Shown here: positions 16,971 through 26,186 of the stretch, in pieces | How the letters are laid out: the number at the start of each line of letters is the position of its first letter | How positions within the stretch are numbered: the first letter of the stretch is position 1 | Assembly (NCBI RefSeq): GCF_022843985.1 | Contig: NZ_JALHMP010000013.1 | Location: forward strand, 1 to 64,000 | Source: Phreatobacter sp. | Lineage (GTDB): Bacteria > Pseudomonadota > Alphaproteobacteria > Rhizobiales > Phreatobacteraceae | DNA length: 64,000 nt | Direction: 5' to 3' | Notes under the pieces: model-generated | What the model was told of the DNA's origin: nothing | Database searches by the model: none | What the model saw: only the letters and a program-made list of their open reading frames with translations | Position numbers and translations under genes: made by a program

Positions 16971-17347
16971 GCGGTCGCATGGGCGAGGGAAAGATCCATC
17001 GCCGGCTGTTGAAGCGATGCGCGACATAGCGGAACGGGACGGCGCATTCAAGCACGGGTTTCACCGGCGGCCGAGATTTCCGGCGCCGCGCCGGCGCCCC
17101 AGCGGCCCCTGGACGCCGACCGGCGCGACAAAAAAGCCGAGGCGCCGCAGGGTTTTCCTTGACTCGGGCGGGTCTTTCCAGCATTGAGCCGCCTTCCGGA
17201 CGGACAGGAAGCGTCCCCCATGCGGGCCGCCTCCCGTCCGGAGCCTGAACCCACCGCGCCTCCGGGAGCGGCAAGACCAAACAAGAAGACGGCCGGCCGG
17301 CTCCTCATCGGGGCGCGCCAAGGCCCGTCGAGACAAGGACGAAGACG
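16971..17347. other. Intergenic region upstream of rplU
   Basis: About 377 bases between tRNA-Ser and rplU that must hold promoters for both directions. A TTGACT hexamer at about 17159 is a possible -35 box, but the spaced -10 (CATTGA) is weak. No conserved ribosomal leader structure was recognised. Confidence 0.35.
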
Positions 17348-18001
17348 ATGTACGCAGTCATCAAGACGGGCGGCAAACAGTACAAGGTTGCCGCCGCCGA
17401 CACGATCACCATCGAGAAGCTCGAAGCCGAGGCCGGCGACGTGGTTGTGTTCCCCGAAGTTCTCATGCTCGGCGGCGAGGCCGGAACCACCATCGGCGCG
17501 CCCTTCGTGGCCGGCGCCTCGGTGTCCGCCGAGATCGTGCGCCAGGCCCGCGGCCCGAAGACGATCTCCTTCCGCAAGCGCCGCCGCCAGAATTCGAAGC
17601 GCAAGAAGGGCCATCGCCAGGACCTGACGATCGTCCGCATCTCCGAGATCCTCGTCGGCGGTGCCAAACCCTCCAAGGCCGCCGCCGGGAAGCCGGCCGC
17701 CGCCATGCCGCAGGGCATCGCCGCCATGCCCGCCGAGGGTGGCCGGGACACGTCGAACCTGTCGCTGATCGCCGGCATCGGCCCGACGATCGAAAAGAAG
17801 CTGCGTGCTGCCGGCATCACCACCTGGGAGCAGATCGCTGCCTGGACCGATGCCGACGTCGAGGCGAAGGACCAGGAGCTCGCGCTCCGCGGCCGCGCCA
17901 AGCGCGAGGAATGGGTCGAGCAGGCCAAGGAGCTGCTGGCGGGTAAGCCGCCGCGCGCCAAGGCCGATCAGGCCGAGCAGAAATCCGGTGAGGACTGGTA
18001 A
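17348..18001 (+). CDS. rplU: 50S ribosomal protein L21 (bL21) with C-terminal extension
   Basis: Residues 1-102 are a normal L21: [14 protein letters not shown] at the start, then the basic rRNA-binding region ending [16 protein letters not shown]. The protein then continues to 217 residues. Residues about 120-200 look like a helix-hairpin-helix module ([27 protein letters not shown]) plus a charged helical end. Bacterial L21 is usually about 103 residues; long versions with this tail are common in alphaproteobacteria. It is followed 70 bases later by rpmA, the standard rplU-rpmA pair. Confidence 0.96.
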   Translation: MYAVIKTGGKQYKVAAADTITIEKLEAEAGDVVVFPEVLMLGGEAGTTIGAPFVAGASVSAEIVRQARGPKTISFRKRRRQNSKRKKGHRQDLTIVRISEILVGGAKPSKAAAGKPAAAMPQGIAAMPAEGGRDTSNLSLIAGIGPTIEKKLRAAGITTWEQIAAWTDADVEAKDQELALRGRAKREEWVEQAKELLAGKPPRAKADQAEQKSGEDW

Positions 18002-18071
18002 GCAGCGTCCTGCTGTTGCCATCTTCGTGAATCAGACGTCTTATAAGACATAACGGAATCGGGAGCTCCTC

Positions 18072-18341
18072 ATGGCTCACAAAAAAGCAGGCGGCTCGTC
18101 TCGGAACGGTCGCGATTCGAATGCACAGCGTCTCGGCGTGAAGCGCTTCGGCGGTCAGGCTGTCCTGTCTGGCAACATTCTCGTGCGCCAGCGCGGCACC
18201 AAGTTCCACCCGGGCACCAATGTCGGGCTCGGCAAGGACCACACGCTCTTCGCGACCGTCGACGGCCGCGTAGAATTCCGAACGAAAGCGAATAACCGCA
18301 CCTACGTGTCGGTTGTTCCGATGATTGCCGCCGCCGAGTAA
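18072..18341 (+). CDS. rpmA: 50S ribosomal protein L27 (bL27)
   Basis: An 89-residue protein starting [20 protein letters not shown], the conserved N-terminus that reaches the peptidyl-transferase centre. It continues with the invariant [10 protein letters not shown] and [15 protein letters not shown] blocks. The length and start are exactly as expected. No N-terminal propeptide of the Firmicutes type is present. A strong terminator follows at 18414. Confidence 0.97.
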   Translation: MAHKKAGGSSRNGRDSNAQRLGVKRFGGQAVLSGNILVRQRGTKFHPGTNVGLGKDHTLFATVDGRVEFRTKANNRTYVSVVPMIAAAE

Positions 18342-18413
18342 CAGGCGGCACCGACATCGGAGCCGCCGGCGAGTTCGCCAGGCCGCTCCGCTGATCGCAG
18401 GATCAAGGATCAA

Positions 18414-18448
18414 GGGGCGCCCGGCAGGACCGGCCGGCGCCCCTTTTT
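18414..18448 (+). terminator. Rho-independent terminator after rplU-rpmA
   Basis: GGGGCGCC (18414-18421) pairs perfectly with GGCGCCCC (18436-18443) and is followed by TTTTT (18444-18448). The position fits the end of the rplU-rpmA transcript. Confidence 0.85.
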
Positions 18449-18504
18449 CTTTCGGTCCTGGAAATGGTTCCGGGCCCGGCCACCGGCGAGGGAAGGAACC
18501 TGCC

Positions 18505-19152
18505 ATGACTGCCCTGGAAACCGAACTGGAAGGCCGCTGCGGCGGCGAATTGCTGGAAAGCTGTATGCCCGTCCTCGAGACGGAGCGGCTTGTTCTCCGT
18601 GTGCCGCGTTTCGAGGACGTCCCGGCGGTCGTGGCGATGGCCAATGACCGGCGGATTGCCGAAATGACGGCCAATCTTCCCCACCCCTATGCGGTCAAGG
18701 ACGCGGAGACCTGGATCGCCAATGCCTGGACCTCCCAGGACCATCCCCTTCTCATCACCCTCAAGTCCAACGGCGCGCTGGTCGGCGCGACGGGCTTCGT
18801 GCGGCCCGAACTCGGTGACCCCGAGATCGGCTACTGGCTGGGCACGGCCCATTGGGGCCAGGGCTATGCGACGGAGGCCGCCCGCGCCGTCGTCGACCAC
18901 CTGTTCACTGACCGTGGCGCCGAGGCGGTGGCCGCCCGCGCCCGGGTCGTCAATCCCTCCTCCCGGCGCGTCATCGAGAAGTGCGGCTTCCAGTGGATCG
19001 GCGCGGGGCTTACCCGCTCGCGGCTGCTCGCTAGTTCGGTGCCGGTCGACAAGTTCCGCCTCGACCGGCCGCTCTGGGCGAGCCTCAAGGCCTGGCGCGA
19101 CCCGATCCTCAGGCATTCGGCGGCGAAGGTCGTGATCGGTGAGCCCTGCTGA
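18505..19152 (+). CDS. GNAT family N-acetyltransferase (RimJ/RimL-like)
   Basis: A 215-residue acetyltransferase. The N-terminal LETERLVLRVPRFEDVPAVVAMAND is the RimJ/RimL-like opening. The acetyl-CoA site follows as IGYWLGTAHWGQGYATEAARAVVDHLF (about residues 112-138), and NPSSRRVIEKCGF is the usual motif B. The ATG at 18505 has a GGAAGG Shine-Dalgarno 8 bases upstream; an earlier frame start at 18325 lies before the rpmA terminator and is rejected. A second GNAT gene follows, so the pair probably arose by duplication. The acyl acceptor is unknown. Confidence 0.85.
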   Translation: MTALETELEGRCGGELLESCMPVLETERLVLRVPRFEDVPAVVAMANDRRIAEMTANLPHPYAVKDAETWIANAWTSQDHPLLITLKSNGALVGATGFVRPELGDPEIGYWLGTAHWGQGYATEAARAVVDHLFTDRGAEAVAARARVVNPSSRRVIEKCGFQWIGAGLTRSRLLASSVPVDKFRLDRPLWASLKAWRDPILRHSAAKVVIGEPC

Positions 19153-19214
19153 AGGCAGGGCCTTGCGGGCCGCGCCCGCCGGTTCCATACCGGCGGGAAT
19201 CCCCCGGAGACCCG

Positions 19215-19817
19215 ATGTCGCCGCCTCCCGCATTGCCCTGGCTGGACGCCGTCCCGCTCGCCACGCGCCGCCTGGTGCTGCGCCGGCCCGGCTTTGCCGA
19301 CGTGCCACGTCTCGCCCTCTATGCCGGCGACCTCGCGGTGGCGCGGATGCTGGTGGCGGTGCCCCACCCCTATGGCGAAGCCCATGCCTCGGCCTTCATC
19401 GGCGATGTGCTGGCCTCCAACCTGACGGGTTCCTCCCTTGCCCTCGCCGTGGCGCGCCAGAAGGAGCCGCATGCGCTCATCGGCATGATCAGCTACAGCC
19501 GCGAGGGCCGGGGCGCGACGATCGGCTGGTGGCTCGGCCGGCCCTATTGGGGTCGCGGCTTCGCCACCGAGGCAGTCACCGCCATGGCCGGTCTTGCCTT
19601 CCTTGACCCGCAGATCGACGCCCTCGTCGCCGGAGCCTTCGCCGACAATCCCGGTTCGCTGCGGGTGCAGGAGAAGACGGGTTTCGTGCGCACCGGGCAG
19701 AGCCTGCGCCGCAGCGCGGCGCGCGGCGCGGAGGTTGTCCAGATCGACATGCGCCTCTCCCGCATCGCCTTCGCCGCATTGAGCGGGCGGGCGCCTGGCG
19801 CTATGGGAAGGGGATGA
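19215..19817 (+). CDS. GNAT family N-acetyltransferase
   Basis: A 200-residue protein related to the preceding acetyltransferase. TRRLVLRRPGFADVPRLALYAGD at the start and TIGWWLGRPYWGRGFATEAVTAMAGLAF (about residues 102-129) provide the acetyl-CoA motif, then DNPGSLRVQEKTGFVRTG. It ends in a 4-base overlap with mogA, so it is translationally coupled to a molybdenum-cofactor gene. A link in function is not evident. Confidence 0.85.
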   Translation: MSPPPALPWLDAVPLATRRLVLRRPGFADVPRLALYAGDLAVARMLVAVPHPYGEAHASAFIGDVLASNLTGSSLALAVARQKEPHALIGMISYSREGRGATIGWWLGRPYWGRGFATEAVTAMAGLAFLDPQIDALVAGAFADNPGSLRVQEKTGFVRTGQSLRRSAARGAEVVQIDMRLSRIAFAALSGRAPGAMGRG

Positions 19818-20353
19818 GCACAGCTTCCATTCCCATCGGCGTCGTCACCGTCTCGGACCGGGCCAGCCGCGGCGTCTACGATGACAAGGGCGGTCCCGGC
19901 ATCGTCGCTGCCCTCACCGATCTCCTCGCCTCGCCCTGGCACCCCGTCGCGCGCATCATTCCCGACGAGCGGGACGTCATCGCGGCGGCGCTCGTCGAAC
20001 TCGCCGATGTCGCGCATTGCCCGCTCATCCTCACCACCGGCGGCACCGGCCCGGCCGTCCGCGACGTGACGCCGGAGGCGACCGAGGCGGTCTGCGCGAA
20101 GATGATGCCGGGCTTCGGCGAACTGATGCGGCAGGTGAGCCTCAAGGTGGTGCCCACAGCCATCCTGTCGCGGCAGACGGCCGGCATCCGCGGCCGCTCG
20201 CTCATCGTCAACCTGCCGGGCAAGCCATCCTCGATCCGCGAATGTCTCGATGCGGTGATGCCGGCCATCCCCTATTGCATTGACCTGATCGAGGGGCCGC
20301 GGCTGGAGACCAACCCGGCCCATTGCATCGCCTTCCGGCCGAAGGGAGCGTGA
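19814..20353 (+). CDS. mogA: Molybdopterin adenylyltransferase
   Basis: A 179-residue MogA-type protein. It adenylylates molybdopterin before molybdate insertion. Key blocks are GVVTVSDRASRGVYDDKGGP at the start, LILTTGGTGPAVRDVTPEAT (about 74-93) for substrate binding and LPGKPSSIRECLDAVMPAIPY near the end. The length is typical of single-domain MogA. Molybdenum cofactor is needed by the nitrate reductase NasA encoded 13 kb downstream. It converges on the thiolase gene, 15 bases away. Confidence 0.92.
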   Translation: MSTASIPIGVVTVSDRASRGVYDDKGGPGIVAALTDLLASPWHPVARIIPDERDVIAAALVELADVAHCPLILTTGGTGPAVRDVTPEATEAVCAKMMPGFGELMRQVSLKVVPTAILSRQTAGIRGRSLIVNLPGKPSSIRECLDAVMPAIPYCIDLIEGPRLETNPAHCIAFRPKGA

Positions 20354-20368
20354 GCGCGACGCCTGCGC

Positions 20369-21535
20369 TCAGCGCAGGCGCTCGAGCACGCTCACGTAGT
20401 TCGCCACCGCGGCGCCGCCCATGTTGAAGATGCCGCCGAGCTTCGCGTCCTTCACCTGGATGCCGCCGGCCTCGCCCATCAGCTGCATGGACGAGAGCAC
20501 GTGCATTGACACGCCGGTGGCGCCGATCGGATGGCCCTTGGCCTTGAGGCCGCCGGAGGGGTTCACCGGCAGCCTGCCGTCCTTCTGCGTCCAGCCCTCG
20601 AGGATGGCGCGGGCGCCCTGACCTTCGGGGGTGAGCCCCATCGCCTCATATTCAATGAGTTCGGCCACGGTGAAACAGTCGTGGGTCTCGACGAAGGAGA
20701 GGTCGGACAGGGCGATGCCGGCCTCGCCCAGCGCCTTGCCCCAGGCCCTGGTGCAGCCTTCGAATTTCAGGATGTCGCGCTTCGACATGGGCAGGAAGTC
20801 CTGCACATGGGCATGGCTGCGGAAGGCGACAGCCTTCTTCATCTTCAGTGCGGTGGCGGTGTCGGTGATGACCAGCGCCGCCGCGCCGTCGGAGACAAGC
20901 GAGCAGTCGGTGCGCTTCAGCGGACCGGCGACGAAGGGGTTCTTCTCGCTCTCGGTGCGGCAGAAGTCGTAGCCGAAATCCTTGCGCATCTGCGCATAGG
21001 GGTTCTCGACGCCGTTTTTGTGGTTCTTGGCGGCGATCATGGCGAGAGCGTCGGACTGGTCGCCCCAGCGCTGGAAGTAATTATGGGCGATCTTGCCGAA
21101 GACGCCTGCGAAGCCTCCCGGCGTGTCGCCGTCTTCGGGAAGATAGGAGGCCCTGAGGAGGTTCTTGCCGATCTCCGGACCCGGCGTCTTCGTCATCTGC
21201 TCGACGCCGACGACCAGCACGACGCGGGCATCGCCTGCCTTCACCGCGCGCACCGCCTGGTGCACGGCCGCCGAGCCGGTGGCGCAGGCGTTCTCGACGC
21301 GGGTTGCCGGCTTGAAGCGCAGGCGCGGATCGGCCTGCAGCACCAGCGAGGCGGTGAAGTCCTGCGGCGAGAACCCGGCATTGAAATGCCCCAGAAGGAT
21401 CTCGTCGACGTCGTCCGGTCCGATGCCGGCATTGTCGAGCGCCTCGTTGGCCACGCGGATGATCAGGCTCTCGACGGTTTCGGTCTCAAGCTTGCCGAAG
21501 GCGGTATGAGCCCAGCCGACGATGCAGGCGGTCAT
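20369..21535 (-). CDS. Thiolase-family acetyltransferase (SCP-x type acetyl-CoA acetyltransferase)
   Basis: A 388-residue thiolase-fold enzyme. The nucleophile is Cys84 in VENACATGS. The C-terminal motif KGHPIGATG carries the catalytic His, and ETHDCFTVAELIEYEAMGL is typical of the SCP-2 thiolase subgroup. The final catalytic Cys segment of classic thiolases (CxG) is replaced by FNMGGAAVANY, as usual in this subgroup. The family cleaves or forms beta-ketoacyl-CoA, or acts on branched or sterol side chains; the substrate here is unknown. It is transcribed divergently from the D,D-carboxypeptidase gene. Confidence 0.88.
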   Translation of the reverse strand: MTACIVGWAHTAFGKLETETVESLIIRVANEALDNAGIGPDDVDEILLGHFNAGFSPQDFTASLVLQADPRLRFKPATRVENACATGSAAVHQAVRAVKAGDARVVLVVGVEQMTKTPGPEIGKNLLRASYLPEDGDTPGGFAGVFGKIAHNYFQRWGDQSDALAMIAAKNHKNGVENPYAQMRKDFGYDFCRTESEKNPFVAGPLKRTDCSLVSDGAAALVITDTATALKMKKAVAFRSHAHVQDFLPMSKRDILKFEGCTRAWGKALGEAGIALSDLSFVETHDCFTVAELIEYEAMGLTPEGQGARAILEGWTQKDGRLPVNPSGGLKAKGHPIGATGVSMHVLSSMQLMGEAGGIQVKDAKLGGIFNMGGAAVANYVSVLERLR

Positions 21536-21803
21536 GGTGGCGTGTCCCGGGTCTGGTGATGAGAAATGTCATTTTAGGTGCAAGGACCGCCTTTCGCCAT
21601 CCGCCGTCCGGCGCATGGCAGGCTCCGCCGCACGGCGGCGCCATGCTTTGGCCGCGTTGACGCTGTTCTTGCTCGCCGTCTGGACAGTCTCGTGCCGGCG
21701 CGCCGCCGACCTGTCGCCGCAACGCCTCCGTCTTCGCCCTTGGCGAAGCGAGCCCGAAGCAGGTAAACAGGGTCGAAGTCGCGGCGACATTCCCAAAAGG
21801 CCC

Positions 21804-23300
21804 ATGCTCTTGCGGATCAGCATCCCTTGTCTTGCCGGCGTGATCGCGTTGTTCGTCGGCGCTTCGGCCGCCAGCGCCCAGCAACTGGGCCCGACCATCG
21901 TCGTCGACGCGGCGACCGGCCAGGTGCTGCAATCCGATCGGGGCGGGATGCCCTGGCTGCCCGCCTCGCTCACCAAGATGATGACGACCTATGTCGCTCT
22001 CCGTCAGGTGCAGGCTGGTCGCGCCACCATGAATACCGGCCTGGTCGTGTCCCAGCGCGCCTTCCGCTCGGCGCCCTCGAAGATGGGTTTCCGGCCAGGC
22101 ACGGTGGTGACGCTCGACAACGCGCTGAAGATGATCATGGTCAAGTCGGCCAACGACGTCTCCGTGACGATCGCCGAGGGCCTCGGCGGATCGGTCGAGA
22201 ACTTCGCCGCCATGATGAATGCCGAAGCCCGCCGCCTCGGCATGTCCGCGACCCGCTTCATCAATCCCAACGGTCTGCCCGGTGCCGGGCAGCAGACCAC
22301 CGCCCGCGACATGGCGCTGCTCGCCCATGTCATGATGCGCGAATTCCCCGAGCATTCCCTGCTCTGGCGCATGCCGGCGATCCGCTTCGGCAACCGCGTC
22401 ATGCGCAACCCCAACCATCTCATCGGCCGCTACCAGGGCGCGGACGGTTTCAAGACCGGCTTCACCTGCTCCTCCGGCTTCAACGTCGTGGCCACCGCCA
22501 CCCGCGGCGGCCGAAAGCTCATCGTGGTGGTGCTGGGCGCGACTTCGGCGCGCGGCCGTGCGGAAACGGCGGCCGGCCTCTTCGAACGTCATTTCGTCTC
22601 GGGCGGATCGGGTATCGGTCTCGACGGCATTGCCAACGACCTGTCCTCCGGCCCGCCGAACATCCGTGACCAGACCTGTCGCCGTCGCGGCCGCGGTCCC
22701 GTTTACATCGAAGCGGCCGAGGAGCTCGACAACGAGCCCGTCGCCGCCGCGCCCAGTGATCCCGGCAATCTCACCTATGCGCAGATGATGGCCGCCTCGC
22801 AGCAGCAGCGACAGGCCCGGCCCGGCCGGCCGGCCAACGCGCTCGCTGCCATGCCCGGTGCCGTCGTCTCGCTGCTCGGCCCCTACCGCCCGTCCATGGA
22901 CCCGATCCCGGTCTCGATCGGGGGAGCCGGGCCCATTGCCACGCCCGCCGCGGCGCTCGCCTCTGCCGGTTCGCGTACGGTTACCGTGCCAGCCTCGACC
23001 CAGCCCGGCACCCTTGTCGCTCCCGTCGCTCCGGCCACTGCGGCTGTCACTGCGACGCCCGGTGCCATCCGCCGCGGGGCGGCGGCACCGGCCGAGGCGC
23101 CCCCCAGGCATGGCGCCATCGGCGCGCCGATGATGCTGCCTGGCGCCTTGCCACCGGAACGTCCCGTAACGGCACCAGCCCGCACGGGCGCGGGCGCGAC
23201 TCCGCCCGTCACCCGTCCGGCGGCACGGCAGGGCCGCACCGCCGCTGCCGGCACTGCGCGCCAGACCCCGCGTCAGCAGCGTCCGCGCGAGCGCAGGTGA
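21804..23300 (+). CDS. D-alanyl-D-alanine carboxypeptidase (PBP5/6-type, S11 family)
   Basis: A 498-residue penicillin-binding protein of the low-molecular-weight class, with a signal peptide (1-25, ASAQQ). Catalytic motifs are in order: SxxK as Ser55-Leu-Thr-Lys58, SxN as Ser115-Ala-Asn117, and KTG in GFKTGFTC around residue 214. It trims the terminal D-Ala of peptidoglycan stems in the periplasm. After about residue 300 a long Ala/Pro/Thr-rich tail follows without a clear domain or membrane anchor. The ATG at 21804 is chosen because it directly precedes the signal peptide; the frame is open from 21522. The next gene overlaps the stop (GTGA). Confidence 0.88.
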   Translation: MLLRISIPCLAGVIALFVGASAASAQQLGPTIVVDAATGQVLQSDRGGMPWLPASLTKMMTTYVALRQVQAGRATMNTGLVVSQRAFRSAPSKMGFRPGTVVTLDNALKMIMVKSANDVSVTIAEGLGGSVENFAAMMNAEARRLGMSATRFINPNGLPGAGQQTTARDMALLAHVMMREFPEHSLLWRMPAIRFGNRVMRNPNHLIGRYQGADGFKTGFTCSSGFNVVATATRGGRKLIVVVLGATSARGRAETAAGLFERHFVSGGSGIGLDGIANDLSSGPPNIRDQTCRRRGRGPVYIEAAEELDNEPVAAAPSDPGNLTYAQMMAASQQQRQARPGRPANALAAMPGAVVSLLGPYRPSMDPIPVSIGGAGPIATPAAALASAGSRTVTVPASTQPGTLVAPVAPATAAVTATPGAIRRGAAAPAEAPPRHGAIGAPMMLPGALPPERPVTAPARTGAGATPPVTRPAARQGRTAAAGTARQTPRQQRPRERR

Positions 23301-24214
23301 CCCTTTCCCCTGTTGCCATCGGCATCGCGGCTGCCCTCGCCTCGGCGACCGCCTACGGCATCAACATCGTCTATGCGCGGATGGCGACCCAGCAGGGCGT
23401 CTCGGCGGCCGATCTCGTCTTCCTGCGCGTCTTCCTGATGCTCGGCGCCGTCGCCGTCGTCGTCGGACTGCGCGGCCGCAGCCTCGCCATCCCGCCCGCC
23501 AGCCGACCGGCCGTGGTGGCGCTCGGTATCGCCTCGGCCGGTGTCGGCCTGGCCTATTTCTTCGCGGTTTCCTTCGTGCCGATCGGGATCGCCGCCATCA
23601 TCTTCTACACCTTTCCGCTGCTCATCCTGCTGGCCAGCCCCTTCGTTGAAGGCGGCCGGCTGACGCTGCACCGGCTCGTCGTCTTCGCCCTCGCCTTCAC
23701 CGGTCTGGCCATCGCCATCGGCCCCGGCCTCGGTGCCATCGACATCCGCGGCATCGCGCTTGCCGCCCTCGCCAGCACCCTCGCCGCCTGGCAGTTCTTC
23801 ATGGCGGCGCGGGCCGGCCGGCATGTGCCGCCGGCGGTGCTGATGTTCTGGGCGCATGTGGTCATCATGCCCATCGCCGGTGCCGCCGCCTTGCTGCTCG
23901 GTGGCATCAGCTGGGGGACGATCGGGTCGGCCTGGTTCGCCAGCGCCATGACGGTCGCCGGCTATCTCGTCGGGTTCGCCCTGCAGATGGTCGCCGCCAG
24001 ACGTGCCCCCGCGGCGCTGATCGGCCTTGTCTTCTGCCTGGAGCCGGTGGTCGCCATCCTCTTTGCCGGCCTGATCCTTGGCGAAACGCTGGGCAGTGCC
24101 CAGATGATGGGAAGCCTTCTCGTCCTCGCCGCGCTCGTCGCCTCCTCGCTCGCCGAGCTGAAGCGCGAGAGCCAGCCCGTCATGCCACGCACCAACGCCC
24201 CCGATGTCCGCTGA
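23297..24214 (+). CDS. EamA/DMT-family transporter
   Basis: A 305-residue inner-membrane protein with about ten hydrophobic helices in two EamA repeats (about 5-140 and 150-285). The second ends with the usual LIGLVFCLEPVVAILFAGLILGE block. The GTG start overlaps the carboxypeptidase stop. The end overlaps the next gene (CobW-type GTPase) by 11 bases, so transporter and GTPase are coupled. Family members export metabolites or amino acids; the substrate is not predictable here. Confidence 0.87.
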   Translation: MTLSPVAIGIAAALASATAYGINIVYARMATQQGVSAADLVFLRVFLMLGAVAVVVGLRGRSLAIPPASRPAVVALGIASAGVGLAYFFAVSFVPIGIAAIIFYTFPLLILLASPFVEGGRLTLHRLVVFALAFTGLAIAIGPGLGAIDIRGIALAALASTLAAWQFFMAARAGRHVPPAVLMFWAHVVIMPIAGAAALLLGGISWGTIGSAWFASAMTVAGYLVGFALQMVAARRAPAALIGLVFCLEPVVAILFAGLILGETLGSAQMMGSLLVLAALVASSLAELKRESQPVMPRTNAPDVR

Positions 24215-25313
24215 ACCCGCTCCCCGCCGGCCGCGGCCGCCCGTTCCCGTCACCGTGCTGACGGGGTTTCTCGGCGCCGGCAAGACGACGCTCCTCAACC
24301 GCCTGCTCGCCGACGAGGGGATGAAGGACACGGCTGTTCTGATCAACGAGTTCGGCGAGATCGGTCTCGATCACCTGCTGGTGCGCACCGTCGAGGAGGG
24401 CATCGTCATGCTGTCCTCCGGCTGCGTCTGCTGCTCGGTGCGCGGCGATCTGGTGGCGGCGCTCGAGGACCTGCTGCGCGCGGTCGACAATGGCCGCGTC
24501 GAGCCGTTCTCCCGGGTGATCATCGAGACGACGGGGCTCGCCGACCCGATTCCGGTCATCCATACCCTGATGGCCCATCCCTATCTCGCCATGCGCTACC
24601 GGCTGGATGCGGTCATCACCGTCGTCGACGCGATCAATGGGCTGGCCACCCTCGACGCCCATCCCGAAGCGGTGCGGCAGGCGGCGGTGGCCGACCGGAT
24701 CGTGCTGACCAAGACCGATCTGCTGACGGATGCGCCAGCCCGCGCAACCTTCGACCGTCTGATCGCCCGGCTCGCGGGCCTCGCCCCGGCCGCCCGCCGG
24801 CTCGACGCCGCGAAGGGCGAGGCGACGCCTGCGCAGGTGCTCGCCGCGGGCCTGACCGATCCGGTCACCAAGATCCCCGATGTGGCGCGCTGGCTTAACG
24901 AGGCGGCGCTCGCCGGCGCCGACGGCTCCCATACCCACGACGACGGCATCCGCGCCTTCGCGCTGACGAGCGATCAGGCCATGGGCTCCGCTGCTTTCGA
25001 CATGTTTCTCGAATTGCTGCGCGGCGCCCACGGTCCGCATCTCCTGCGCGTCAAGGGCGTGGTGAAAATCGCCGAGTTTCCCGACCGGCCGGTGGTCGTC
25101 CATGGCGCCCAGCACGTGTTCCATCCGACGACGGTGCTCGATTCCTGGCCCGACGGCGATGCTCGCACCCGCATCGTCTTCATCCTGAAGGACATGGACC
25201 CCGCGGTGATCCAGGCGCTCCACAACGCCTTCCTCGGCATCGCCAGGCCCGACCAGCCAGACAGGGCGGCGCTGACCGACAATCCCCTTGCCATCCCCGG
25301 CATGCGTTTCTGA
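24204..25313 (+). CDS. CobW/COG0523-type GTPase (putative metallochaperone)
   Basis: A 369-residue G3E GTPase. The P-loop is GFLGAGKTT (about 20-28) and the metal motif is CVCC in SSGCVCCSVRGD (about 72-76). The switch/Walker B region is IIETTGLADP and the base motif VLTKTDLL. A C-terminal CobW_C domain (about 250-360) ends the protein, and a His/Asp patch (SHTHDD) sits near residue 238. Members load or sense zinc, cobalt, nickel or iron. With no cobalamin genes nearby, the metal is uncertain. The overlap with the EamA gene is noted above. Confidence 0.88.
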   Translation: MSAEPAPRRPRPPVPVTVLTGFLGAGKTTLLNRLLADEGMKDTAVLINEFGEIGLDHLLVRTVEEGIVMLSSGCVCCSVRGDLVAALEDLLRAVDNGRVEPFSRVIIETTGLADPIPVIHTLMAHPYLAMRYRLDAVITVVDAINGLATLDAHPEAVRQAAVADRIVLTKTDLLTDAPARATFDRLIARLAGLAPAARRLDAAKGEATPAQVLAAGLTDPVTKIPDVARWLNEAALAGADGSHTHDDGIRAFALTSDQAMGSAAFDMFLELLRGAHGPHLLRVKGVVKIAEFPDRPVVVHGAQHVFHPTTVLDSWPDGDARTRIVFILKDMDPAVIQALHNAFLGIARPDQPDRAALTDNPLAIPGMRF

Positions 25314-25371
25314 CAGGTCCTCACTCTTGCCCGCCGGGCCATGCGGTGATCGACTGACTTTGGAGGCCGTC

Positions 25372-26145
25372 ATGGACTGGTCGGCGAAACAATATCTGAT
25401 GTTCGAGGACGAGCGGACGCGGCCCGCCCGCGACCTGCTGGCGGCGATCCCGACGCAGGGTCCGCGCCGCGTCGTCGATCTCGGCTGTGGCCCGGGCAAC
25501 ACGACAGAACTGCTGCTGCGGGCCTATCCCAAGGCCGAGGTCATCGGGATCGATTCCTCCCCTGACATGATCACCCACGCCCGCACCCGCCTCGGCGGCA
25601 TCGGCTTCGCGGTGGCCGACCTGACGACCTGGCGGCCCGATCCCGCCGCCCCGGTCGACATCATCTATTCCAACGCCGTCTTCCAGTGGATTGCCAGCCA
25701 CGAAACCATCCTGCCGCGGCTCGTTCACCTGCTGCCCGCGGGCGGCAGTCTCGCCATCCAGATGCCCGACAATCTCGAGGAGCCGAGCCATGTCGCCATG
25801 CGCATGGCCGCGCAGGCGGGACCATGGTCGCACAAGCTGGCCAGCGCCGAAGGCTCCCATACGCCGATCGCCCCGGCCGCCGCCTATTACCGGATGCTGA
25901 AACCCCATGCGGCGCGGGTGGATGTCTGGCGCACGGTCTATCACCATCCGCTGGATGGCATCGAGGGCATCGTCGCGTGGTTCACGGGCTCACGGCTGCG
26001 CAGCTATCTCGGCCTGCTCGATCCCGCCGAGCGCGAGGCCTATCTTGCCGCCTATCGCGCCGCGCTGGCGCCCCATTATCCTGTCGATGCCGAGGGCAGG
26101 GTCCTGCTCGCCTTCCCCCGTCTCTTCGTCGTCGCCACACGCTGA
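25372..26145 (+). CDS. tam: Trans-aconitate 2-methyltransferase
   Basis: A 257-residue SAM-dependent methyltransferase. The opening MDWSAKQYLMFEDERTRPARDLL is characteristic of Tam. The SAM motif VVDLGCGPGNTTELL (about 33-47) and the substrate-side block YRMLKPHAARVDVWRTVYHHPLDGIEGIVAWFTGSRLR (about 165-202) follow. The enzyme methylates trans-aconitate, an inhibitor of aconitase. The ATG at 25372 has GGAGG nine bases upstream. A longer frame from 25288 overlaps the CobW gene and is rejected. Confidence 0.92.
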   Translation: MDWSAKQYLMFEDERTRPARDLLAAIPTQGPRRVVDLGCGPGNTTELLLRAYPKAEVIGIDSSPDMITHARTRLGGIGFAVADLTTWRPDPAAPVDIIYSNAVFQWIASHETILPRLVHLLPAGGSLAIQMPDNLEEPSHVAMRMAAQAGPWSHKLASAEGSHTPIAPAAAYYRMLKPHAARVDVWRTVYHHPLDGIEGIVAWFTGSRLRSYLGLLDPAEREAYLAAYRAALAPHYPVDAEGRVLLAFPRLFVVATR

Positions 26146-26186
26146 CACCCCCCAACCCACGCCAGAAAAACACCGAGGAAACAGCC

